Shown one piece after another: positions 1 to 11,400 of a DNA stretch of 64,000 nucleotides; positions within the stretch are counted from its first letter, which is position 1; each line of letters starts with the position of its first letter. The stretch is taken from assembly GCF_000247815.1 (NCBI RefSeq), contig NC_021672.1, positions 68,920,030 to 68,984,029 of the forward strand. Direction: 5' to 3'. The notes beneath the pieces were generated by a model, which saw nothing but the letters and a program-made list of their open reading frames with translations, was not told the DNA's origin and ran no database searches. A program made the translations under genes and the position numbers. This DNA comes from Ficedula albicollis (taxonomy: Eukaryota; Chordata; Aves; Passeriformes; Muscicapidae).

Positions 1-97
1 TTGGTTACGTGTCAGATTTCTGAAAGGGCAAATCTCTGCTTGTTTCACAGTGGTCTCTTCGTTCTTCACAACATTCCCTTCTGGCCTTTGCTTGCAG

Positions 98-556
98 GTG
101 AGAGAGCGTGCAAGGGACTTTTTTCAATTCCTGTGCCAGCTGGTTGTTGAGTTGGAGCAGAAGGGGCACGACAAGCCTGGTGCCCCAGGCAGGAGCTCAG
201 GAACATCTGGAGAACAGTTTGTTTTCCCCTGGGCAAACCACTGCAGTGAGGCGGAGCCGAGCTCTGAGGGCAGCGGATCTTCCACCCTATTAGATGCCAA
301 TATTTTGGTGGTGAGTCATGGAGCCTACATGAGGAACTGGATTGGCTATTTTGTTTCAGATCTCCACTGTACCTTACCAGCAAATTTAAGCAAGTCCCAG
401 CTGTCTTCTGTCAGTCCCAATACCGGAGTCAGTCATTTCATTATAAAACTTGAAAATGGGAGTTTGTTAAAGCCCAAAATCACGTGTGTCTGTCTTAACC
501 AAGATTCTCACTTAGTGGATGTGGGAGCTGAATGTGTAGCTTCAAAAGTGTTTTAA
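98..556 (+). CDS. TIGAR: TIGAR, last coding exon (gene partial at window start)
   Basis: The exon follows an acceptor ending CTTGCAG at 91-97, opens in phase 0 with VRERARDFFQFL, and ends at TAA 554-556 (152 aa). The family is a histidine-phosphatase-fold enzyme that hydrolyses fructose-2,6-bisphosphate and 2,3-bisphosphoglycerate, lowering glycolytic flux and favouring NADPH production. The motif LVVSHGAYMR carries the second catalytic histidine of the family (human H198); its codon is at 317-319. The segment SPNTGVSHF and the stretch from DLHCTLP onward also match the TIGAR C-terminal half. The linker between CQL and LVVSHG is Gly/Ser/Glu-rich and differs from mammals, as expected for a variable loop. 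The first catalytic histidine lies on exons upstream of the window. The gene converges on FGF23. Confidence 0.93.
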   Translation: MRERARDFFQFLCQLVVELEQKGHDKPGAPGRSSGTSGEQFVFPWANHCSEAEPSSEGSGSSTLLDANILVVSHGAYMRNWIGYFVSDLHCTLPANLSKSQLSSVSPNTGVSHFIIKLENGSLLKPKITCVCLNQDSHLVDVGAECVASKVF

Positions 557-754
557 GAGTCTCTCTGGGGGTTAAGTGGGATTAGTTCACAATTTTGCTA
601 AGCTTGGGAAAAGTATCTGTAGTAATTACTGGGATTGACTGGAATTGCAGACACTAAATTGCAAAAAGGGAGACGTGCAACTGCTTGCCATCTTAAAAAA
701 AACACAATTTGCATGGTCCTAGTGCCCAGTATAAGTTGGCAGTAGCAAAATAAA
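557..754 (+). other. TIGAR: Proximal 3' UTR of TIGAR with a candidate poly(A) signal
   Basis: This non-coding DNA runs from the TIGAR stop to an AATAAA at 749-754. A second AATAAA at 1533-1538 in A-rich DNA could end a longer form. Where cleavage occurs cannot be decided from sequence alone. Confidence 0.4.
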
Positions 755-1019
755 ACAAATATTCTCTGTTCTCAGAAACATAATACTTGCAGTCACTTGC
801 ATATCTGCTCCTACAGCACGTATTTCAAACAACTCCTTTGCATTACTCCATAATTGTTTTGGTTACCTCCAAGTGAAAGGGTTGAGAAGAGGAGAGGAGC
901 GGTACCTCAAAGCTGAGCTATACTGTGTTCTTGTTTTATTACAAAATTCTATATTGTAATATGAAACATACACGTTGTCTTAAATTTTTGAATGCAATAG
1001 TAGAACCTAGGAAGGAGCA

Positions 1020-1200
1020 TTGCCCAGTGGGCAAGGTTTGGTGCAGAGCCAGGGGATGTGACTCTGACACTGAATATCTGTAAGACTCTGGGCAAGTCTC
1101 CTTTCCATTTGTAAAGCGGGAATGTTGATAAACCTACCTCGCCAGGAGTACTTCCTAAGAAATTGTTCAGGTTGTCGAGATCTCTGTTGAAGAGCACTGT
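1020..1200 (+). repeat. MIR/CORE-SINE-like ancient repeat
   Basis: The sequence keeps the usual order of MIR landmarks: a GCAGAGCCAGGG-like block, then CTGGGCAAGTCTCCTTTCCA, then ATTTGTAAAGCGGGAATG and ACCTACCTCGCCAGGAG. MIR consensus has the parallel series of 'gggcaagtcacttaacctc', 'atctgtaaaatggggat' and 'acctacctca'. The copy is highly diverged, so this is recognition by landmark rather than alignment. Confidence 0.5.
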
Positions 1201-4027
1201 ACACAAACACAGAGTATTTATTTTTAGCTGTGAGCAGGATAAGGAACCTCGTATGCATGAAGTAATGGTCTCTTCTCTGGAAGAGGAACTTTCACTCTGG
1301 GTGAGTTGTACCTGACTGGAATCCTTCTGTCAGCTGCAGTCATGGACTTGATTCTATGAATATTTTTGCCTAGAATGAGGCAAGTTTGATTGTTTGGTGA
1401 TTGTTGGTGTTAATACTGCATTCCTTCCCCACTGGGGTGCTTGTGGCGTTACAGTGTGAGGTTATCTGGTTTGTTATTTATAAGATTCATGTATTTTTTT
1501 TCTTCATTTGCGTATTTTAAACCTGTTTAAAAAATAAAAAATTAAAGGCTCCTGAATAGAACTCCCATTTCATCTGCATTTCTTTTGAGGTAAAAATCTT
1601 CCTTAATATATTGCCCTGTGAAGCTTTGCTCAGATCACATAATTTCTTTTTTTTCCTTCCTGGCCTTTTATTGTGAAAAAGACGCTTAGGGCTGGTGTTG
1701 TTTAAACATGTCCATAGCTCTTTTTCAGTCATAAAATAATTCCTTTTCAATATACTGAAGGAAATAAGCCTTCACAGGAAGCTAAAATGGGAATATGACT
1801 TTTGCATGGACTCCTCAAGCTCTTTATGAAATGCATCTTCCTAGAAGGCTCCTCAATACTAAATTCATGGTCACAGCCAATGAAGATAGAAAAGCTTTAA
1901 TCATGAATTCTGACAGAGTTAATGGTAGGAGAATGGAGCAGGAGTTCGTTCTGAATTTGCCTGTCCCTGGTAGTGCCAATTTATTTCAGTCAGGCCACTG
2001 GCATAGCAGGGAATTCTCCTGTCAGTGCTTTAAACTGGTGAAACTCCCCTGGAACTGCCACATCCTGAATTTTGGCAGTCATTCCATCAATTCCTGGACC
2101 CAGACTAACAGAGTTGAAAATGCAAGAGGGTGAATGGAGACATGACATGTTTTTCTCCCTAAGTCTGTCATTTCATCAAATATTTCAAAACACACTAGTG
2201 ATTGGGGTGCTTCTCACTTGAAAAGGTTTCTTTTTCTTTCTTGCCTGCACTCAAGCAGGTAATTAATGTTTTGTTCTTGTTGATGATGCCATAACTTAGG
2301 AGAACATCTACATCATTGTTAAGTGCTTTGCTACTGCTTGGATCACACTATTCCCAGAGGGATTTTTTGACTCTTCCTCTAGAATATTCTTTAGCTTTTT
2401 TTTATATTTATAGGTTGCTAAAATTTAGACCTAGCTTAAGGAACCTGTCTGTGTGATGGTTTTCTTTAACTTATTGTTACCAAATTCTTTCCTCTTGTAA
2501 CTCACACAGGGCAAGCAGATGTGGTGCCTAACAAGGAAAAATACCAAAGGGTGAAACCACTCAGGTTTTCTAAACAGCTCCTATCTTGATGTCGCATTTT
2601 TCAGTGAAAATGCATCAGAATCTCCCAACTCAGATGTTGTAAAACACACTAAAATGCTGCAAACACATCTTGCAGTGGCCAAGGGAGTACAAGCAGTCAA
2701 GAGTGTCCTGCAGTTTCCCAGATGTGCTTTTTCCCTCAGTATCTACTCTTGAAATTGCTGGAGACAGGGCATCAGCCTAGGTGGCTTATAGCCTGCTCTA
2801 AAATAGTTGCACTTATTATTTCTCCTTTATTATATCAGATATCAGTTTCTCTCTGCATTAAAAAGTCACTAATTTTGGAAGTTTCTGAAGCTCATTCTAA
2901 AAGTTGTTTTCTTTAGGTCTGTGTATAGTGCTCCTCCTTTTTTTTTTCCATCAACACTGAGACTAAATATTTTTTTTGTCAAGTGACTCTTGTGCATTTG
3001 TACAGTAAAGTTGTACAGTTTATTGGGATCATGGGAAAGGAGAGCTGCAGCAATAGATGGGTCAATTAGGAATAGCAACAGAACATAAGTATTTGAGGGA
3101 TTACTCAGTGGTGGCAATGGATGCTGGCTCCACCAACATCATCTCCTCATGGGTCTGCCTTTCCTCAAGCAACTATTAGGCAGAGAGCTCTGGTAGTATC
3201 ACAGTTTCCTTCCTCTAAAGCAAAGATAATTTCTTTGTTGAAGACTGTTGTCCAGACGTAGCCCTGCCTTTGCAAAAGGAAGAGGTTTTTCCCTTTTGTT
3301 CTTTAATTTAGAACAGAATTTAAATCAGATGCATTCTCTATCCGAGCTTTTGGCTGCCTCAGATCCACAGCCCACATGCCTGGACTTTAAAATATGTCAG
3401 ATTTCCCCCAGATGTGTCCTGCTTTTGAGGGCTTTGGCCATGAGCCTGAGGTTTTTGGATCTTTGTAATCCCAGGCACATGGCAGCTGCATGGGCACAAA
3501 TGAACTGGATAGTGGGTTGTGAGCTGCTTCTCTGGTATCTTATGGATATGGCAGAGCCACTGTGGGGGATCTGTGTGTGTGTGGTGGCTCCAGTGCCATT
3601 CAGGAGGGTCTCCTGTGTGACAGACAGCCCTGGGTTTCCTGGTGTGCCGGGACTCCACGTGGCAGTGGATTACTTACCTGAGTGCCAGAGGGTGGCAGCA
3701 GGGATCCCAAGGGCACACAGGGTAAGGCACAGGAGGATACTGGGATAAAACCCAGGAATCTTGAGCAGGCTGTTAATGGTCACCAAAGGAATGCACCTGA
3801 GGTCCAGGCAGAACTTGTTTGAGTGTAATATTCTTTCCTTCTGATGTCCAGTTGGGTCATCCAGCCATAGCTGAGTGGGAGCAGCAGGGCGGTGCACCAG
3901 ACTTGATTGTAATAAGTCCTGAATGTATTTTGGAAGAGCTGGCCATTGAAAAGTGAATTTAGTGAATTTAAAAGCTGAGGCGGAAAAAGGAGGTTTGATT
4001 TCAGAAGGGCAGGAATCACAAAATTAG

Positions 4028-4125
4028 TTTTAGAATTGTGGAATATCCTTAGTTGGAAGGGACCCACAAGAATCATTGAGTCCAGTTCCCGGCCCTGCAT
4101 GAGGCAGTCCCAAGAATCACACAAC
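4028..4125 (-). repeat. CR1 LINE 3'-end fragment
   Basis: Read on the plus strand it shows the inverted CR1 tail: ATTGTGGAATATCCTTAGTT, then GGAAGGGACCCACAAGAATC and a 'gagtccagttcc' block. This is a short, 5'-truncated copy of an older subfamily. Confidence 0.75.
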
Positions 4126-4689
4126 TTAATTCTACTTCTCCAAAGTAATTTAAATAATGGTTAATGCAACACATTCTGAAGGAGAAAGTAATACACCCAA
4201 GAGAGGTAAATGAAACCTGGAATCTAATTAAATGAGTTTTTACCACAAGTAGTTCACAGTAGAATAAATGGGTAGTTCTTTGATGAAGTAACTAATGTAT
4301 AGGCAAGGGAAAGGTGAAATACAATCTAGTTAAATTTTAATTGAATGCTTAATTCTACAATGGAAATCATCAGCTCAGCTGGAAAAGATAAATGTTGCTT
4401 AGGAGAAAAAACATGGTGAAGAAGGTATGCAAGGAGTAAGTGGGCATAGAAGTAGTAATGTCCAAAGTCAAGCACTGAGCTGGAGTAAAGCTGCTATTTA
4501 AGTCCAGTTGGGGGGCATTTTTTTGTAATGACTTGAATTAAAATACAGGAATGTGGAAATATTAGTGAGAAGGCATCACCAGTAGCTATATGGGGCAGAA
4601 TAGCATGTAGAGGAGGAAACGAACTGTCAATCTTACAACTGCTTGAGTCTTCATAGAATGGGTCAGGCCAGACCCTGACAGTGGCATAT

Positions 4690-4965
4690 GTGGTGCCACC
4701 TCCCTGCTCCAGCAAGGCCATCTCGGAGCACAGGGTGTGGGATTGTGTCCAGAGGAGTCTGGAATATTCTCTGTGAGGAGACTCCACAGCCTCTCTGGAT
4801 AATCTCTTCAGTGCTCAGTCACTTCACAGGACAGAAGTTCTGCCTCATGTCCAGGTGGAACTTCCTGGGATCAGTCCCTGCCTGTTCCTCTGGTGCCATT
4901 GCTGGGTCCCCAGAACAGAGCCTGGGCCCTGCTTGGAGCCCTCCCTGCAGAGGCTTTTAATTTAC
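4690..4965 (-). repeat. CR1 LINE fragment
   Basis: The plus strand carries diagnostic CR1 phrases in inverted order: CCAGCAAGGCCATCTCGGAG, GGAGACTCCACAGCCTCTCT, and CAGAAGTTCTGCCTCATGTC followed by AGGTGGAACTTCC. It belongs to the same subfamily as the plus-oriented copy near 9.8-10.07 kb. Confidence 0.75.
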
Positions 4966-5413
4966 CAAGTATCTTTTATCCCGAGATCTTTGAGCCAGGA
5001 TGACAAATAATTCCCAGCAGGACTGAACTGACAGATCTGTGGTTTCCCTTTGCTTGTAAAAGGTATTTTCCAAGAGGTTAAAATCCCTTCATGGTCAGTC
5101 TAGACCTACTAAGACACTGTTTTTCTCATCATCTTTCACAGAACTTTTCTATTTGGGATGCATTAAACGCCTAGGAAGCTGAAATCTGTGAGACTGGAAG
5201 TCGCAGGGGACAGCAGCAGACATTTTCAGACACTGCTGCTACCATTTATTTGTTCACTCAAGTACTTCTGGAATTGGGAGCTTGAACAGACAATGCAGAA
5301 TCCACCAGTTGGAGAGAATGAAAAGTTTATTGGTACTTTTATAAAAGGAAATAGTCTCTACAATACATTATTATAAATACTTATAAATACTCTGTGGGGT
5401 TTAAGACCCACTC

Positions 5414-5430
5414 AAATAAATAAATAAATA
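5414..5430. repeat. AAAT microsatellite
   Basis: A short tandem run of AAAT units (aaataaataaataaata). Confidence 0.8.
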
Positions 5431-7287
5431 CTGTGACATAAATAAGTAATGCTTTCTTACTAGCTGGTGATTGCTAGCATCTCCATTGAAGAATAAATTC
5501 TTTTAAGTTTTGATACAGTTGCCTAGTAGTTAAAAATACTGGTTTTTGATGGAAAATCCACTGGATATTTAGTCTTAGCTTACTTATCCCATGGCTTCTG
5601 ACAGAGTGAGGAGCCCTGCTTACTCTGTTCTTGTGTAGGAATATAGAGATGGTCTATAGATTTAACCCCATCAATATTTCCCATCATAATTGAATGTGGA
5701 CAGAGCTTTTAATGGTTCCAGTTGTTGTGGGGCAGTTGCCTCAGAGTCCTAGAGAGGAGCTCTGTTGAGCTTCTTACAATTAATGCAAAATGTAAACTTT
5801 GCTGGTATATTTGAAGTCCAGAGCTCTGAAGGAGCAAAAGCCAAGAATTATGGTATAGGAATCAAGTAAAGATATAAAACTAGAACATAAATAAAATCAC
5901 ACCTCTCCACTGTATAGACAGCAAGTTAAAAAGTCTTGCTGTATTTTGAATAAGCAAGAAAAAGCACAACTGTCAGCCTGCCTGCAATTCCCTTAGTTCC
6001 TTCAAATCATTCTTTTCCTTCAGAAATTAATCAAAAATCACGATAACTTTAGAAAAAGAAATTCCAAGGGATGGGACTCTTGAACTAATCCTGATAATTT
6101 GGCTTGTCCTGTGCTCCTACGTTTTTATATTTAGGAATCTCTCCATGTAGGACAACTATTCCAAGAGCACATTCAGGACCTATGACATTCCCAACATAAT
6201 GAGTTGGATGTGGTAGATAAAGAGATTTTGTGTATATACAAATATGGGGGGGAAAGAGATTTTTAAAAAGCTATCAGCAGTCCTGCTGCTATGCTAAATC
6301 CAGAAAAAATTAAACAAAAGCAAGAAGCACAGGGACTTCTTACTTTGATTTGGTTACACTGATGTTACTCCAGTGGCTTCAGTGAACTGCTTCCTGAGAA
6401 AGGAAAAAAGAACAGCATCCAACCTAATGTTTTTTGTATGTTGCTATGAGCACACTGCGGAGCAGTGTACCACTTCAAATTGTTGTCAGGCTGATAAATA
6501 CTGTAAATAAACAGAGCAGAAGAATCTGTGTTTTGACATGCAAGAAAACCCCTGCAAGATGAAAACCTCAAATCTCTGCCAGAGTGGATTTTGTGCTGCT
6601 CATCAGTGTCTTGCATGTGATTTCTTCAAAGTTCATCAAGAATAGCTTTTTCAAAGTGAACTTCCCCAAAGCATAAACCAGTCTAGGGAAAAGGTTTTGT
6701 CACCATTAGAGATCTCCTGATCAATAGTAATTTCACTCCTACAAGTACACAGCATCTGATACCTGCTCAGAACTGCATACTAACATGGATGCTAGTTGGA
6801 TTTTCCATTTCTAAATACAAACCTAATTTCCACTCATTAGATGAGTCTTCATTTTAGCCTAAATATTAATCGTTTGATCCTTATAAAACATAATTTTTTT
6901 TATTTTCCCCTGTGGAGTTCAGTATTATGCAAAACAAACCATCCTGTTTAACAGACTATTGGTTATTATTAATCCTGGTATTTCTCTCCAAGTTGGAAAT
7001 GTGCAAAACTAATGAACTTTATTTCCATATTGGGATGCTAGAATTTAGTAAATGGAGAACTGTGATGGAGAATCACTTGAGAGGGAGTAAGACTGTCCTC
7101 TTTTTTTCAAAACCTCAGCTTGGATTCAGTGTCAGAAATTGCTCTTTTTCCACAAGACCCTTTAATGCTGTCCTGTTGTACTGTCAGTTCCTCCAGTTTT
7201 CCATGTCTGCTGTTCCTGTGACAGCAGAGTTGGCCTTTTTTTGACCCATATGGGTGAAGAGAGAATGAAGCTCCAACTTAAAAGCTA

Positions 7288-7590
7288 AAAACGAAGAATC
7301 ACAAAATGAGTTGGAAGGGACCTTAAGGCTCATTAACTCCAATGGGACACCCTACACCAGACCAGGCTGCTCAGAGCCCCATCCAAGCTGGCCTTGGACA
7401 CTTCCAGGGATGGGGCAGCCACAGCTTCTCTGAGCAGCCTGTGCCAGGGCCTCCCCGTCCTCTCAGAGACCAATTTCTTCCTGATATCCTGTCAGTGTGA
7501 AGCCGTTCCCCCTTGTCCTGTCTCTGCAGTTTCCGATGAAGATGCCCTCTCCAGCTCCCTTCTAGCCCTTCAGATATTGGATACATGACA
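7288..7590 (-). repeat. CR1 LINE 3'-end fragment
   Basis: Inverted CR1 tail beginning near GAATCACAAAATGAGTTGGA and continuing through GCTCAGAGCCCCATCCAAGC, CTTCCAGGGATGGGGCAG and TGTGAAGCCGTTCCCCCTTG. This is a young-looking subfamily seen repeatedly in the window. Confidence 0.88.
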
Positions 7591-8034
7591 TATATGGTAA
7601 TTTTCATACAATAAAATAAGGTACTGCCTGGCAGTTTGTCTGCTGTTCTTGGACAGGATGGTGCTATGCTGGAATCTTGGATGCTCCAGGTCTCTACATC
7701 AGTATCATCATACCAGTTTCCCATTTCATACAAGGGATTTGGGTTTTTTTTTGTTTGTTTTCCTCATTGATGAAAACTTAAGGTGATTCAGACCCCCCAA
7801 AGGTTTTGGTTTGTGTTATTCTTTTCAAAAATGGATCTTCTTTCCAGTAGAGCTCAAGCTGGAAAAATCCAACTTGTACTTACAGATGGCAGTTTACTGA
7901 CAAAACAAGATTTGAAGCTAAGGAACTTTTCCCAGTGTCTCGTAGGTTTTTAAGAGGCACTTTGGCATTCAGGCTGAGTGTGACAGACAGCTTCTTTTGC
8001 CCCTGTCTTCACCTGGTAAGCACAGGGGCCGCGG

Positions 8035-8472
8035 TTATCTGGTGATGTAGAATCGGGGGCTCGGGTACCTCCTGGCCTCCATCATGGCGTGGGGATCATC
8101 GGGGTTCACCACATCGTTCTGGTTGATCCTCATGGGCTCCCTGGGCATGTGGGGAAAGTCTGCTGGCTGCTGCTGCTGGGAGCCGAACACCGGGGTCTTC
8201 CTCTGCGGCACCAGGATCTGGTGAGGATCTACCGGATCAACATCTGCGCTCCTGGTGTGTCTGTGGGGCTCGGGGGTGTTGAAGCGGAACAGAGGGATCT
8301 CATTCCTCCTGGACAAAAACTGGGAGTATGGTGGGGGATTCATACCGGGGGAGAAGGCTTGTTTAACTCTGCCTAAGCTCACCAAGAAGTGGTGTTTGGG
8401 GGATTGGTACACATCGTACCCATTTTCCAGTGTCCTGTGGTTGAACACACAGTCCTCTTGGCTGAAGTAATG
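8035..8472 (-). CDS. FGF23: FGF23 exon 3
   Basis: Follows acceptor TTTTCCCCTCAG, opens in phase 0 with [20 protein letters not shown], and ends at TAA (8035-8037). It carries the end of the trefoil, the RHTR|S processing site and the C-terminal tail. Confidence 0.96.
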   Translation of the reverse strand, partial: HYFSQEDCVFNHRTLENGYDVYQSPKHHFLVSLGRVKQAFSPGMNPPPYSQFLSRRNEIPLFRFNTPEPHRHTRSADVDPVDPHQILVPQRKTPVFGSQQQQPADFPHMPREPMRINQNDVVNPDDPHAMMEARRYPSPRFYITR

Positions 8473-11400
8473 CTGAGGGGAAAAGATAGGACACCTGTGA
8501 GCAGAGGAGTCTGATGAATTACAAACACTGGTTAAAGAGAGAAAGAGGGATGAGATCTTGCAGCAGATGTTTTTCTGATCTCCCAGGTCTGTGTCTGACC
8601 CAAATGTAGATCAGAGATGCATGTCCATGCTTTCAGCAAAGGAATTCTAATGGTAAACCCTGTTTTCTCCCAGAGGGTCTCCACCCATGGCTCTGCCACA
8701 GATTGATCGCTCACTGGATCCCATTTCATCCTCATTTACTCAGGCAGGACCTCAGATGATTTTTGTCAGCTCTACAACTTAATAGCAATCAAAGGAGAGA
8801 GCAAAGTTTGACCTAAGTGTCAGATCTTCTCTAACACTTCCCCCTCCACCTGCAGCTACACAGGTTTGCCCCGGCTGGAGAAATGGGGTGACCTAAGTGT
8901 CAGATCCTCTCTAACACTTCCCCCTCCACCTGCAGCTGCACAGGTTTGCCCCGGCTGGAGAAATGGGCACTTGACCTAAGTGTCAGATCTTCTCTAACAC
9001 TTCCCCCTCCACCTGCAGCTACACAGGTTTGCCCCGGCTGGAGAAATGGGCACCACAGCAGCAGAATGCACTGGCCATTCAGCCTCAAGGCTTAGGAATG
9101 GTCACTCACCGAGCCAAATAGGTTTCCTTTCATGTCCATACACAGGTAGCGTCCACTCTTCACACCTGTGATTATTACTGAGCCAGCACCCTCAGACTTG
9201 ATCATTAGGGCACCTGTTCAGAACAACAAAAACATCAAATTCAAGATCCATATCTACACTGCATTTACAGATCCACAGATGCTCTGGCTGGAAGTGACCT
9301 CTGGCAGTCCAAACCAACCTCCCACATGACCTGGAACTGTTGCCCGCCCTAAATCAGGTTTGCTGTGGCTTTGGAAAACTCCCAGGATGGAGGGCACCTT
9401 TCTGGGTGCCCTGTTCCAATGTGGCACTAACCTCACAAAGACACCTTTTTTTCCCTCTGAAATAACAAATCAGAACCAACCTCCCACATGACCTGGAGCT
9501 GTTGCCCACCCTAAATCAGGTTTGCTGTGGCTTTGGAAAACTCCCAGGATGGAGGGCACCTTTCTGGGTGCCCTGTTCCAATGTGGCACTAACCTCGCAA
9601 AGACACCTTTTTTTCCCTCTGAAATCCCAAATCATGGTCTGAGGACATTGCCCTCAGTTACAAAGACACCTTTTTTTCCCTCTGAAATAACAAATCATGG
9701 TCTGAGGACATTGCCCTCAGTTCTGCCATTGCCCACATTCAGGGGAGTTTGTCTCCTCATCTTTGTGACTGCCCTGTGGTATTTTTTCAGTGGTGCCCAG
9801 CAATGGCATTAGAGGAAGGAGCAGGAACTGATGCCCAGGAAGTTCCACCTGGACATAAGGCAGAACCTCTGTCCTGTGCAGTGATCGAGCCCTGAACAGG
9901 TTGTCCAGAGAGGGTGTGGAGTCTCCTCACTGGAGATATTCCAGAACCAACTGGATACAATCCTGTGCCCTGTGCTCTGAGATGGCCTTGCTGGAGCAGG
10001 GAGGTGGGATCAGGTGACCCCCTGTGGTGCCTTCGAACCTCAACCAGTCTGTGATTCTGTGATTACATTGCCCTTAACATCCTTTTTGCTGGACTAAAAC
10101 CACAACAGATCATGATCAAGGCCCCCTGAAAACCCTGTGCCAGACCAGCTCCACCTTCTACTCATCCAGCTTGAACTGGGGTTGCTGTAGTGCTCCAAGA
10201 GCAATGTCACTGGTGCCAGGTAAAGTGGGAATAACAACTTTCCTTGACCTGCTCCTTGCATTTGATTCAGTGTTGCTTTGTCCCAACCTGGAGATCTGTG
10301 CACACTCAGGCCATGCCACCCTGGTGCTGAACTTGGCACTTCCCTTTGGCTGGTGCTCAATGGCAGCAGATCAGTCACCCTCCCTCTCAGCACCCCTTTT
10401 ATTGTCTGATTTCCATCTTTCCTGCTCCACCATTCCAAATCCTGCTATGCTTGTTTCATGGCAGATATGCGAAAATGTGATATTTTGCTATATGTTCTCT
10501 AAAATCCCGCACTGCTTCTTGACCAACATACCTAAAATGAGTTTTATAAAATCTTTAAGCATGTAGGAAGAATAACAAGGCAGTGGCAGCATTTCTGAGA
10601 GTGTTTTATTATCGATTCCTTAAAAAATCCTTTTTCCTCATTATTCAAATTATAACTTTAAAAAACATCCTTATTTGCTTATGTCAAAGCTTTGTTACTA
10701 GTGATAGATTTTTAACTAGTGTATAAAATAGATGTAATAGTAATAGTAATAGTAACGACAACATCAACAACCTGATTTTATAATGCATAGTTAGTTGTGA
10801 TTTGAATGCTGCTAAGAGAAAAGTATTTTTGAAATGCTATAAAAGAACCCTAAGTCTTAAAGCCTCCCACATTTGTCTACTAACTAAAGAGTTTGGGTCA
10901 GGTATTTAGCAAAAGAAGAAGAATAAACTTTACTCTGTCGAAATAGAATAATAAAATATATAATAAAATAAACTGTGAAGACACAATTTGAGAACCTTTT
11001 AGTGATACTAGGGCATAGTTTTTTCTCATGAGCCCCAAAGGCTCAACCATTCTTTTATGCCAGTCTGGTCTTTCATAGTTTTCCCCTTTTTAACTGACCT
11101 TTGCATGCCCATGTTCTGTGCACATTGAAATTTAAGTTTTAGTAGTTTTCAGCCCTCCACCCCAAAATACAGAATTTATGGATGCCATCAGTTTTCCACC
11201 ACTGCTCTGGTGAGTTCCCTCAGTGCACTTTCTTTGGTAGCACCACCAGTGGGAAGAAGCTATTTGGGGAACATCATTACCAACTTCTATTAGAAACTTC
11301 CACTAGAAACTGGGGGTAAAATCATGAAGTGAAGGATAATTCAGGTGGTTTTTCCTTGCAGGGTAGTAGAGGAACCATAGGACTTCAGTTGTCCTAGGCA

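Larger units (their letters stand above)
755..8034. other. Intergenic region between convergent TIGAR and FGF23
   Basis: This is AT-rich non-coding DNA without a recognisable gene. It holds a MIR-like SINE near 1.0-1.2 kb, CR1 fragments near 4.0, 4.7 and 7.3 kb, a short AAAT microsatellite at 5414-5430, and the FGF23 3' UTR at its right end. The open frames here, such as 3248-3748 (+), lack recognisable domains. One minus-strand frame at 3678-3897 ends on a consensus donor and is listed as a finding. Confidence 0.6.

Noticed and set aside
3248..3748. 166-aa plus-strand open frame, the longest outside the recognised genes
   Set aside because: It starts at a non-ATG codon, has no recognisable domain, no repeated motif and no splice support; its length is compatible with chance in 64 kb.
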